Source: Patescibacteria group bacterium
GTDB taxonomy: Bacteria > Patescibacteriota > Patescibacteriia > UBA2591 > PGYQ01
Reading direction: 5' to 3'
Assembly (NCBI GenBank): GCA_020061725.1
Contig: JAGUXS010000015.1
Coordinates: 1-8,684, forward strand
Length of the DNA stretch: 8,684 nt
The notes below the pieces were generated by a model. That model did not search any database and had not been told where the DNA came from. It was given only the letters and a program-made list of their open reading frames with translations. The translations under genes were made by a program, and so were the position numbers. Shown here piece after piece: positions 1-5,414 of this stretch (the first letter of the stretch is position 1; every line of letters begins with the position of its first letter).

Positions 1-68
1 AATAAAATAAATAAAATAAATAAAATAAATTAAAATATTTTTAGCGATAAATTGTTTTATTTTTACTC

Positions 69-124
69 AATTAGAAATTTTAAAAAATATATAATATATA
101 TTTAAAATCGTAAAATTTCTAATT
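69..124 (+). repeat. 14-bp perfect inverted repeat (leader arms A and B)
   Basis: AATTAGAAATTTTA at 69-82 is the exact reverse complement of TAAAATTTCTAATT at 111-124. The 28-base loop is almost pure AT and contains TATATAATATATATTT, itself nearly palindromic. The right arm (TAAAATTTCT, 111-120) is also perfectly complementary over 10 bases to AGAAATTTTA at 254-263, the left arm of the next hairpin, so the two hairpins could compete. There is no T tail here, so it does not resemble a terminator by itself. Confidence 0.6.
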
Positions 125-247
125 AGGTTTGTTTTGTTTAGAAATTATTTTTTAAACAGGGCCTACTTCTTTTTAAGAAAAGGGATTAGAATAATTTATT
201 GCGATTAAGAGGGATAATTTTCAAAAAAATTAAAACTAAAAAGATTC

Positions 248-316
248 AAAAACAGAAATTTTATAAAAGCAATCTGTTAGTTTTAAGAAATTGTAAGGAA
301 AATTTCTGTTTTTTTT
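248..316 (+). terminator. Terminator-like hairpin with T8 tail upstream of rplC
   Basis: AAAAACAGAAATTTT at 248-262 and AAAATTTCTGTTTTT at 299-313 form a perfect 15-bp inverted repeat, and the right arm runs into eight T residues (309-316). The 36-base loop can form an inner stem (CAAT 270-273 with ATTG 290-293). The loop is longer and the stem more AT-rich than in a textbook intrinsic terminator. It could end transcription arriving from upstream, or act as an attenuator in the leader of the cluster; the alternative pairing with 111-120 favours the second idea but does not prove it. Confidence 0.45.
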
Positions 317-369
317 ATTGTTTAAATTATTAAAAAAAAGTTTGTTTTTTTAATTTATTAGAAATAAAT

Positions 370-398
370 TTGACATATTTTAAATTAATTTTTAAAAA
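370..398 (+). promoter_or_regulatory. Possible sigma70-type promoter for rplC
   Basis: TTGACA at 370-375 matches the -35 consensus exactly. Exactly 17 bases later comes TAAAAA (393-398), matching TATAAT at four of six positions. Transcription would start near 405, leaving only about 7 nt before the rplC ATG at 412, so the mRNA would be almost leaderless. A single perfect -35 box in AT-rich DNA is suggestive only. Confidence 0.35.
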
Positions 399-410
399 CT
401 AAAAGTTTTT
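394..410 (+). repeat. Small hairpin touching the rplC start
   Basis: AAAAACT (394-400) and AGTTTTT (404-410) are perfect inverted repeats around a 3-base AAA loop, ending one base before the ATG. No ribosome binding site is present; the hairpin occupies the place where one should be. It overlaps the proposed -10 box, so it could be a DNA feature rather than an RNA one. Confidence 0.4.
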
Positions 411-411
411 T

Positions 412-1044
412 ATGAAATTTATTTTAGGAAAAAAAATTGGAATGTCCCAAATATTTGATGAACAAAATAATGTTATTTCAATAACTATTTTAGAAGCAGG
501 TCCTTGTGTTATAACTCAAATTAAAACTCAAGAAAAAGATAAATATGAAGCAATTCAAATTGGATTTGAAAAAAAGAAAAAAATAAATAAACCCTTAACA
601 GGGCATTTGAAAAATTTAGGAAATTTTAGATATATTAGAGAATTTAGAGATAAAAGAAAAAAAATAATAAAAAATGAAAAAGAAGAATATAAAATTGGAG
701 ATAAAATTAATGTGGATATATTTAATATAGGCGATATTATTAAGGTAAGCGCTATATCAAAAGGAAAAGGATTTCAAGGGGTTGTAAAAAGACATGGATT
801 TCATGGATCGCCTGCTTCGCATGGACATAAAGATCAACTTCGTATGCCTGGGTCTATTGGTTCAAGCGAATCAGCCAGAGTTTTTAAAGGAATGCGAATG
901 GGGGGTCATATGGGCAACAAAAGAGTTACAGTAAAAAATCTTAAAGTGATTTCAATTGATCCTGAAAAAAATTTAATAAGCTTAAAAGGCGCGGTTCCAG
1001 GAGCAAGAAATACGTTGGTGGAAATGACAACATATAAGTTTTAA
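412..1044 (+). CDS. rplC: 50S ribosomal protein L3
   Basis: L3 binds 23S rRNA early in 50S assembly and its central loop reaches toward the peptidyl-transferase centre. At 210 residues it has the usual bacterial length (209 in E. coli). The N-terminal LGKKIGMSQIF, the loop region GVVKRHGFHGSPASHGHKD (123-141), RMPGSIG (144-150), RVFKGMRMGGHMGN (156-169) and the C-terminal LKGAVPGARN (191-200) are all diagnostic. The Gln that PrmB methylates in E. coli L3 (MAGQMGN) is His166 here. The ATG start gives the conserved N-terminus; there is no Shine-Dalgarno sequence and the bases before ATG are TTTTTT. It is the first gene of the cluster in this window, without rpsJ in front. Confidence 0.98.
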   Translation: MKFILGKKIGMSQIFDEQNNVISITILEAGPCVITQIKTQEKDKYEAIQIGFEKKKKINKPLTGHLKNLGNFRYIREFRDKRKKIIKNEKEEYKIGDKINVDIFNIGDIIKVSAISKGKGFQGVVKRHGFHGSPASHGHKDQLRMPGSIGSSESARVFKGMRMGGHMGNKRVTVKNLKVISIDPEKNLISLKGAVPGARNTLVEMTTYKF

Positions 1045-1196
1045 AAATAAAAAATAAAAATGGGAAATAACTCGCTTGTCTTAACTTTGCTGAGTTTAAC
1101 AATTTTTTTCATAAAATGATGCCTCTATTTTAATAAAAATATTAAACGTTAAAGTGAAGTCAGGCGCGGCAATTCAAAAATAAAAAAATAATTTTT

Positions 1197-1329
1197 AATT
1201 TTCAATTTCTATTAAATTTTTAATGAATCAATTTTTAAACTTAAAAACAAAACTCATTTAAAAATCTAATCTAATAAAAATTGAAAATTTTATCATTGAA
1301 AATTTAATGAAAGTTAGAAATTGAAAATT
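1197..1329 (+). repeat. Long imperfect inverted repeat between rplC and rplD
   Basis: Three collinear paired blocks are visible. Block 1 is 1197-1211 with 1315-1329, 15 bp perfect. Block 2 is 1212-1226 with 1293-1307, 15 positions with one G-T wobble. Block 3 is 1229-1237 with 1275-1283, 9 bp perfect. A 7-base bulge (1308-1314) separates blocks 1 and 2 on the right arm, and the apical loop is 37 bases (1238-1274). The right half also holds three direct copies of ATTGAAAATTT (1280, 1295, 1320). It could be a large RNA hairpin or a decayed mobile repeat; no transposase or target duplication was seen. Confidence 0.55.
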
Positions 1330-1400
1330 TTTTGATTATTTATATTTTTACATTTTTAATTGTCATTTTTAACTTTAAGATTTTAACTTTTCATTTTTTT

Positions 1401-1446
1401 TTATTACTCATTATTTGTTATCTTTATTTATTACACTTACTATAAT
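1401..1446 (+). promoter_or_regulatory. Degenerate 7-base units and TATAAT box before rplD
   Basis: TTATTAC, TCATTAT and TTGTTAT follow one another at 1401-1421 as degenerate 7-base units. Further on, TATAAT at 1441-1446 ends 18 bases before the rplD ATG (1465), so transcription would start about 12 nt before the gene. No good -35 box lies at the right distance. The 11-mer ACTATAATTAT (1439-1449) recurs upstream of rplE at 7710-7720. Confidence 0.3.
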
Positions 1447-1464
1447 TATTGCGATTATATTTCT

Positions 1465-2136
1465 ATGAAAATTTCTGTTTATAATCAAGAAGGTGAAGAA
1501 GTTGGAAAACAAGAATTAAATCCAGCGATTTTTGATATAAAAATAAAACCAGAGGTTATTCATCAAGTCGTAGTGGCTCAGATGGCTAACGCAAGACAAG
1601 TTTTAGCTCATACTAAAACTCGAGGTGAAGTTCGAGGGGGGGGAAAAAAACCATGGAAACAAAAAGGAACAGGTCGCGCTAGAGCTGGGACAATTCGTTC
1701 TCCCCTTTGGAAGGGAGGGGGAATAGTTTTTGGTCCAACAAAAGAAAGAAATTTTTCTCAAAAAATAAATAAAAAAGTGAAAAAAAAAGCTCTTTTTATG
1801 ACTTTAACAGATAAAGTAAAAAGCAATTTAATGATTATTCTAGATAAATTTTTCTTAAAAGAAGGAAAAACAAAAGAATTTTTAAAAGTATTAAATAATT
1901 TAAACAAATTATTTCCGTTGATAAATAAAAAATCGCAAAAAAAAAATATATTAATTGCTATTGAGAGTAAAAATGAAAATTTAGTTCGCGCTACGAAAAA
2001 TGTTTCAGGAATAGAAACAATTAGGGCAGATTGTTTAAATGTAATAGACTTATTAAAGTATAAATATTTTTTAATCGCGCAAAAAGGAATTGAGAAGATA
2101 GAAGAAACTTATTTAAAAGGTAATAGTAATAAGTAA
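1465..2136 (+). CDS. rplD: 50S ribosomal protein L4
   Basis: L4 is an early-assembly 50S protein whose extended loop lines the peptide exit tunnel constriction beside L22. The loop is clear at residues 52-91: TRGEVRGGGKKPWKQKGTGR, then ARAGTIRSPLWKGGGIVFGP, with KPWKQKGTGRARAG near-invariant in the family. The globular domain follows (NFSQKINKKVKKKAL onward), with a Lys-rich segment at about 153-160. At 223 residues it is somewhat longer than E. coli L4 (201). E. coli L4 also represses its own operon through the S10 leader; that leader cannot be recognised here. The conserved loop is encoded by a run of eight G followed by seven A (1636-1650), and A9 (1780-1788) and A10 (1937-1946) runs lie further on. 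No Shine-Dalgarno sequence precedes the ATG. Confidence 0.98.
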   Translation: MKISVYNQEGEEVGKQELNPAIFDIKIKPEVIHQVVVAQMANARQVLAHTKTRGEVRGGGKKPWKQKGTGRARAGTIRSPLWKGGGIVFGPTKERNFSQKINKKVKKKALFMTLTDKVKSNLMIILDKFFLKEGKTKEFLKVLNNLNKLFPLINKKSQKKNILIAIESKNENLVRATKNVSGIETIRADCLNVIDLLKYKYFLIAQKGIEKIEETYLKGNSNK

Positions 2137-2209
2137 ACGAGTACAATTTATCAAAGGCGAATAATAAATTACTGATTATTGATTGTTTATTACGGGTTAT
2201 TTTGTTTTT

Positions 2210-2226
2210 TTAACTTTAAAAGTTAA
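2210..2226 (+). repeat. Dyad TTAACTT-TAA-AAGTTAA before rplW
   Basis: A perfect 7-bp stem with a 3-base loop lies 40 bases before rplW, preceded rather than followed by a T run, so it is not a + strand terminator. Its core AACTTTAAAAGTT (2212-2224) is repeated exactly at 6456-6468 before rplN and with one mismatch at 5908-5920 before rpmC. It could be an operator-like dyad or a small RNA hairpin. Confidence 0.4.
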
Positions 2227-2230
2227 GCAT

Positions 2231-2258
2231 TTCTTAATTCTTAATTCTTAATTCTTAA
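2231..2258 (+). repeat. Four perfect TTCTTAA repeats before rplW
   Basis: The 7-base unit TTCTTAA occurs four times in a row without a mismatch, ending seven bases (TTTATTT) before the rplW start codon. It fills the place where a ribosome binding site would be. Degenerate units of the same length lie just upstream (CTGATTA, TTGATTG, 2172-2185). The pattern recurs before other genes of the cluster with the units TTTATAA and TTCATAA. Confidence 0.85.
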
Positions 2259-2265
2259 TTTATTT

Positions 2266-2718
2266 ATGAGTTTATTAAATATATTTAAAAAAATAACAAA
2301 AGAAACGTTAGAAGAAGATAAAAAAGAAAAGAAAAAAAATAAAAAAGTGGTAAAATCAGTAAGTGGACAGGTATCATTGGTAGATAAACAGAAAAAAAAT
2401 AAAAATGATATTATAAATTATAAGAATGTTTCTTATAAGGATGCTTATAAAATTTTAATTAGACCGATTAGTACGGAAAAATCTACGGACTTAACGTCAT
2501 TTAATCAATATGTTTTTGAAGTTGCTAAAAATTCAAACAAGATAGAAGTAAAAAAAGCTATTCAAGCTGTTTATAATATAAAACCAACAAAGGTTAATAT
2601 TATAAAAGTAAAAGGAAAAAATGTAAGACATGGTAAAACTAAAGGAAAAACAAAAGATTGGAAAAAAGCGATTATTACTTTAAAACAAGGAGAAAGGATA
2701 GAAATGTTTGAAAAATAG
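2266..2718 (+). CDS. rplW: 50S ribosomal protein L23 with N-terminal extension
   Basis: L23 sits at the rim of the exit tunnel and is the docking site for trigger factor and the signal recognition particle in bacteria. The L23 fold starts near residue 60 (YKILIRPISTEKS, 61-73) and continues through YVFEVAKNSNKIEVKKAIQ (82-100), VYNIKPTKVN (102-111) and the basic hairpin GKNVRHGKTKGKTKDWKKA (117-135). The first 58 or so residues are extra compared with the usual protein of about 100: an amphipathic MSLLNIFKKI, then a Lys-rich, probably disordered stretch. No other Met occurs before residue 147, and the array-flanked ATG matches its neighbours, so the extension seems real. No Shine-Dalgarno sequence is present. 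Confidence 0.96.
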   Translation: MSLLNIFKKITKETLEEDKKEKKKNKKVVKSVSGQVSLVDKQKKNKNDIINYKNVSYKDAYKILIRPISTEKSTDLTSFNQYVFEVAKNSNKIEVKKAIQAVYNIKPTKVNIIKVKGKNVRHGKTKGKTKDWKKAIITLKQGERIEMFEK

Positions 2719-2771
2719 TAAAATATCTAAAAATAAGTAAAATTACAAATTCAAAAATAAATTAATTTTTT

Positions 2772-3599
2772 ATGATTAAAATATATAGACCCACAACTCC
2801 ATCAAGAAGAAAAACATCCATTGTAATTACAAAAGAACTGACAAAAAAAAGACCAGAAAAGTCTTTGATTAAAATAAAAAAGAAGAAATCAGGAAGATCA
2901 TATGGAAAAATCACAATCAGACATCGAGGGGGTGAAGAAAAAAGATTTTATAGAATAATAGATTTTAAAAGAAATAAATTTGATATGGAAGCAACAGTTA
3001 TCGCTTTAGAGTACGATCCTAATCGTTCGGCTTGGATTGCCTTGTTAGAATATGAAGATAAAGAAAAAAGATATATTATTGCGCCAAATGAATTAAAAGT
3101 GGGAGATAAAATTATATCTTCAAAATCTCAAATAGAAATTAAAGTTGGAAATTGCTTACCATTAAAATATATTCCAACAGGTATATTTATTTACAACATA
3201 GAATTGCAACCTGAAAAAGGAGGGGAAATTGTTAGATCGGCCGGAACGACAACTTTTATTCAATCCATTGAAGGGAAATACGCTCAATTAAAAATGCCAT
3301 CCAAAGAAATAAGATTGGTTTTAAAAGAATGTTTAGCTACAATTGGACAGGTTAGTAATTTAGATCATAATAATATTAGAATTGGTAAAGCTGGACGTAA
3401 ACGACATATAGGAATAAGACCTGGGGTTAGAGGAAAGGCAATGAATCCAGTTGATCATCCTCATGGTGGCGGAGAAGGAAATTGTCCAATTGGATTAAAA
3501 CATCCAAAAACCCCATGGGGTAAGCCAGCTTTAGGTGTTAAAACAAGAAATAAAAAAAAATGGAACAATAAATTAATTATTCAAAGAAGGAAGAAATAA
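2772..3599 (+). CDS. rplB: 50S ribosomal protein L2
   Basis: L2 is a primary 23S rRNA-binding protein needed for subunit association and peptidyl-transferase activity. All landmarks are present in 275 residues: YRPTTPSRRKT (5-15), SGRSYGKITIRHRGGEEKR (40-58), the OB-fold segment EYDPNRSAWIALLEYED (80-96), YIIAPNELKVGD (101-112), the SH3-like part QPEKGGEIVRSAGTT (146-160) and NPVDHPHGGGEG (225-236). His229, the residue implicated in the peptidyl-transferase centre of E. coli L2, falls at the same number. The Lys/Arg-rich C-terminus (QRRKK) is normal. An A9 run lies at 3552-3560. The gene begins 53 bases after rplW; the start is preceded by TTTTTT and no Shine-Dalgarno sequence. Confidence 0.99.
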   Translation: MIKIYRPTTPSRRKTSIVITKELTKKRPEKSLIKIKKKKSGRSYGKITIRHRGGEEKRFYRIIDFKRNKFDMEATVIALEYDPNRSAWIALLEYEDKEKRYIIAPNELKVGDKIISSKSQIEIKVGNCLPLKYIPTGIFIYNIELQPEKGGEIVRSAGTTTFIQSIEGKYAQLKMPSKEIRLVLKECLATIGQVSNLDHNNIRIGKAGRKRHIGIRPGVRGKAMNPVDHPHGGGEGNCPIGLKHPKTPWGKPALGVKTRNKKKWNNKLIIQRRKK

Positions 3600-3622
3600 A
3601 TTAAATTTTAAAAATTTTTATT

Positions 3623-3925
3623 ATGTCTCGTTCTCTTAAAAAGGGTCCATATGTGGATCCAAAATTATTAAAAAAAATATCTAATTTAAAACAAGGCGAT
3701 AAAGTAATCATTAAAACATGGAGACGAAATTGTACTATTACTCCAGAAATGGTAGGTTTTACATTCGGAGTTCATAATGGGAAAAATCATATTCCAGTAT
3801 TTGTTATAGAAAATATGGTTGGACATAAATTAGGAGAATTTTCTTTAACAAAAAAATTTATTAAACACGGAGGAAAGATGCAAAAAAGTCAAGAAGCAAA
3901 AGTAACAGAAGCCGTTCGTAAATAA
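3623..3925 (+). CDS. rpsS: 30S ribosomal protein S19
   Basis: S19 binds 16S rRNA in the 30S head with S13 and takes part in an inter-subunit bridge. The sequence shows MSRSLKKGPYVD (1-12), IKTWRRNCTITPEMVG (30-45), VHNGKNHIPVFV (50-61) and the signature ENMVGHKLGEFSLTKKF (63-79). At 100 residues it is slightly longer than E. coli S19 (92) because of a basic tail after HGGK. The ATG gives the conserved N-terminus and lies only 23 bases after rplB, so the two are surely co-transcribed. That short spacer is AT-only and has no ribosome binding site. Confidence 0.98.
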   Translation: MSRSLKKGPYVDPKLLKKISNLKQGDKVIIKTWRRNCTITPEMVGFTFGVHNGKNHIPVFVIENMVGHKLGEFSLTKKFIKHGGKMQKSQEAKVTEAVRK

Positions 3926-3959
3926 GAATTATGAATTAAGAATGTAGAAAAAATCATAA

Positions 3960-3987
3960 TTTATAATTTATAATTTATAATTTATAT
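3960..3987 (+). repeat. TTTATAA tandem array before rplV
   Basis: Three perfect TTTATAA units (3960-3980) and a fourth near-copy (TTTATAT) end 11 bases before the rplV ATG. Each junction creates a TATAAT hexamer (3962-3967, 3969-3974, 3976-3981), so the array is also a ladder of -10 boxes. If the last one were used, the mRNA would begin about 10 nt before the gene. Whether it acts in transcription, translation or neither cannot be told from sequence. Confidence 0.85.
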
Positions 3988-3998
3988 TTTATATTTTT

Positions 3999-4559
3999 AT
4001 GGAAGCTAAAAATAAAATAAAAGAAAAAAAAATTATAGTCAAGACAAAATATATTCGTATTTCTTCTAAAAAAATTCGATTAGTTATTGATGTAATTCGC
4101 GGAATGGATGTTGAATTAGCGGAAAATCAATTGAAATTTATTCCTAAAAGAGCTTGTCATCCAGTTTTGAAATTATTAAATTCAGCTATTGCTAATGCTA
4201 AACATAATTTTGACTTTAAAAAAGAAAATTTATATATTAAAGAAATAACAGTTAATCAAGGACCAACTTTAGATCGTTGGATGCCTCGCGCTTTTGGTCG
4301 CGCCGCGCCAATTAGAAAAAGAACCAGTCATATTACAATAATTCTTGATCAGAAAGAAAAAACAAAAAAAGAACAAGTTGCAAAAAAATCGCAAAAAGAT
4401 AAAGATAAAGTGGAAATTTTATCAAAAACGGAATTATCAAATGAAATTAAATCTAATGAATCCGAAACAAAACAATTTACTAAAACAAAAAAAGATAAAA
4501 TAAAATTTAAAGATAAACGCGGATTCATAAAAAAAATATTTAACCGTAAAAGCGGATAA
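3999..4559 (+). CDS. rplV: 50S ribosomal protein L22 with Lys-rich C-terminal tail
   Basis: L22 contacts all 23S rRNA domains; its beta hairpin forms part of the tunnel constriction with L4. The core is normal: YIRISSKKIRLVIDVIRG (18-35), LKLLNSAIANAKHN (57-70), then the hairpin region VNQGPTLDRWMPRAFGRAA (85-103) and IRKRTSHITIIL (105-116). After residue 117, where the E. coli protein (110 residues) also ends, about 69 extra residues follow. They are mostly Lys, Glu, Ser and Thr, probably disordered, and end in an amphipathic basic GFIKKIFNRKSG (175-186). The frame and base usage continue smoothly, so this is not an obvious frameshift product. The start follows a TTTATAA array. Confidence 0.97.
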   Translation: MEAKNKIKEKKIIVKTKYIRISSKKIRLVIDVIRGMDVELAENQLKFIPKRACHPVLKLLNSAIANAKHNFDFKKENLYIKEITVNQGPTLDRWMPRAFGRAAPIRKRTSHITIILDQKEKTKKEQVAKKSQKDKDKVEILSKTELSNEIKSNESETKQFTKTKKDKIKFKDKRGFIKKIFNRKSG

Positions 4560-4561
4560 AA

Positions 4562-4585
4562 TTTATAATTTATAATAATTTATAA
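4562..4585 (+). repeat. TTTATAA array between rplV and rpsC
   Basis: TTTATAA occurs at 4562-4568, 4569-4575 and, after an inserted TAA, at 4579-4585, filling almost the whole 30-base spacer. TATAAT hexamers result at 4564, 4571 and 4581. The array ends four bases before the GTG start of rpsC. Confidence 0.8.
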
Positions 4586-4589
4586 TTTT

Positions 4590-5246
4590 GTGGGTCATAA
4601 AATAAATCCAAAAATTTTTCGTATCGGAATAATATATACTTGGAGTTCAAAGTGGTTTTCTTTAAAAAAAAATTATCGTGAAAATTTGCGAGAGGATATT
4701 TTAATTAAAGAAAATTTATATAAAAAAATACAAAAGGCGGGAATAGATAAGATTGAAATTGAGCGATCTGGAGATGAAATTAAAGTTTTTGTTTATGTAT
4801 TTAAACCAGGATTAGTTATTGGGAGAAAAGGAGAGGGGATAGAAGAAATAAAAAAACAAATACAAGAAACAATATTAAAAAATAAAAGAAAAAATTTTAA
4901 AATAAATATTTTAGAAGTAAAAGAGCCGTCTCTGTCGGCAAATATAATTGTTCAAAATATAATTGTTGATTTAGAAAAAAGAATTCCATTCCGACGAGTA
5001 ATGAAACAAGCAATTATTCGAGTAAATAAAACCAGAGCAAAAGGGATTAAAATAATATTAAGCGGACGTTTAAATGGAGTTGCGATTGCTCGTTCAGAAA
5101 AATTAGTCAGTGGGAAAATTCCTCTTCATACTTTACGAGCTGATATTGATTTTATTCAAGGAACCGCGCGTACTACCTATGGAGCTATTGGAGTAAAAGT
5201 TTGGATATATAAAGGAGACATTTTTGAAAATCAAACTGATGATTAA
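4590..5246 (+). CDS. rpsC: 30S ribosomal protein S3
   Basis: S3 forms part of the mRNA entry pore of the 30S subunit. The start is GTG, chosen because it gives the conserved MGHKINPKIFRIGI (1-14), followed by WSSKWF (18-23). The type II KH domain carries the GRKG loop (78-81) in FKPGLVIGRKGEGIEEIKKQ. The C-terminal domain shows EKRIPFRRVMKQAI (129-142), ILSGRLNGVAIARSE (156-170) and the motif GTARTTYGAIGVKVWI (191-206). Arg135, Arg136 and Lys139 match the residues linked to mRNA helicase action in E. coli (131, 132, 135). At 218 residues the tail is shorter than in E. coli (233). GTG is the only non-ATG start of the cluster, and no Shine-Dalgarno sequence helps it. Confidence 0.98.
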   Translation: MGHKINPKIFRIGIIYTWSSKWFSLKKNYRENLREDILIKENLYKKIQKAGIDKIEIERSGDEIKVFVYVFKPGLVIGRKGEGIEEIKKQIQETILKNKRKNFKINILEVKEPSLSANIIVQNIIVDLEKRIPFRRVMKQAIIRVNKTRAKGIKIILSGRLNGVAIARSEKLVSGKIPLHTLRADIDFIQGTARTTYGAIGVKVWIYKGDIFENQTDD

Positions 5247-5294
5247 TTGTTAATTAATATCTAAAATTTTGGCAAAAATTCTGAACAATATTAT

Positions 5295-5320
5295 AAAATT
5301 CTTTTAGCTAAAATAATTTT
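5295..5320. repeat. 26-bp near-perfect palindrome between rpsC and rplP
   Basis: AAAATT, a C, the perfect 12-base palindrome TTTTAGCTAAAA (5302-5313), a T, then AATTTT give a 26-base dyad with a single mismatched pair (5301/5314). Having no real loop, it looks more like a DNA-level dyad (protein site) than an RNA hairpin. The rest of the 168-base spacer holds only a 20-codon open frame (5337-5399), taken as chance. Confidence 0.5.
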
Positions 5321-5392
5321 TATTTAAAAAAAATAAATGGTTTATTCAAGAGAAATTAATAAAATTTGTCAAAGTTTAGTTAACATCCTTAA

Positions 5393-5409
5393 TTTATAAT
5401 TCATAATTC
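5393..5409 (+). repeat. TTTATAA/TTCATAA units before rplP
   Basis: TTTATAA (5393-5399) and TTCATAA (5400-5406) are followed by a partial TTCA, five bases before the rplP ATG. The TATAAT at 5395-5400 would place a transcription start about 8 nt before the gene. Confidence 0.6.
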
Positions 5410-5414
5410 AATTT

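Larger units (their letters stand above)
1..411. other. Gene-free region upstream of rplC
   Basis: No coding region, tRNA or rRNA could be recognised in these 411 bases. They begin with a 9-base tandem repeat (TAAAATAAA, three copies, 3-29), followed by an inverted repeat (69-124), a smaller hairpin (162-183, stem CC-T plus TTCTT with AAGAA plus A-GG), a second inverted repeat with a T8 tail (248-316), an all-AT hairpin (330-353) and a TTGACA box (370-375). The usual neighbour rpsJ (S10) is not present. The region looks like a terminator and/or leader plus promoter area for the cluster, which is an inference from structure only. Confidence 0.7.
1045..1464. other. 420-bp spacer between rplC and rplD
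   Basis: No credible reading frame or RNA gene was seen. The spacer starts with a weak stem (TTAACT 1081-1086 with AGTTTAA 1093-1099, one bulge) followed by seven T (1103-1109), a doubtful terminator. A GC-richer islet (around 1153-1170, TCAGGCGCGGC) stands out. Then comes the large inverted repeat at 1197-1329. Near the end TTTTAACTTT is repeated with a 14-base period (1367-1376, 1381-1390), and degenerate 7-base units lead to a TATAAT box at 1441-1446. Adjacent genes of this operon usually lie within a few tens of bases, so the spacer suggests separate control of rplD onward. Confidence 0.65.

Noticed and set aside
1..33. End of an upstream coding region (Asn-Lys-Ile repeats to TAA 31-33)
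   Set aside because: The frame is just a 9-base simple repeat and does not resemble the S10 C-terminus.
90..95. TATAAT as a promoter -10 box
   Set aside because: No acceptable -35 box lies 16-18 bases upstream and the hexamer is in the AT-only loop of an inverted repeat.
1081..1109. Intrinsic terminator after rplC
   Set aside because: The stem is about six pairs with a bulge and almost no GC; it is mentioned with the spacer but not called.
2266..2440. L23 N-terminal region as a separate small gene or mis-called start
   Set aside because: The frame is continuous, has no Met between residues 1 and 147, and the ATG follows the same kind of repeat array as other genes here.
2231..4585. CRISPR-like repeats
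   Set aside because: The units are 7 bases long and directly adjacent, without unique spacers or cas genes.
5337..5399. 20-codon open frame before rplP
   Set aside because: Too short, no similarity recognised, and it runs into the 7-base repeats.
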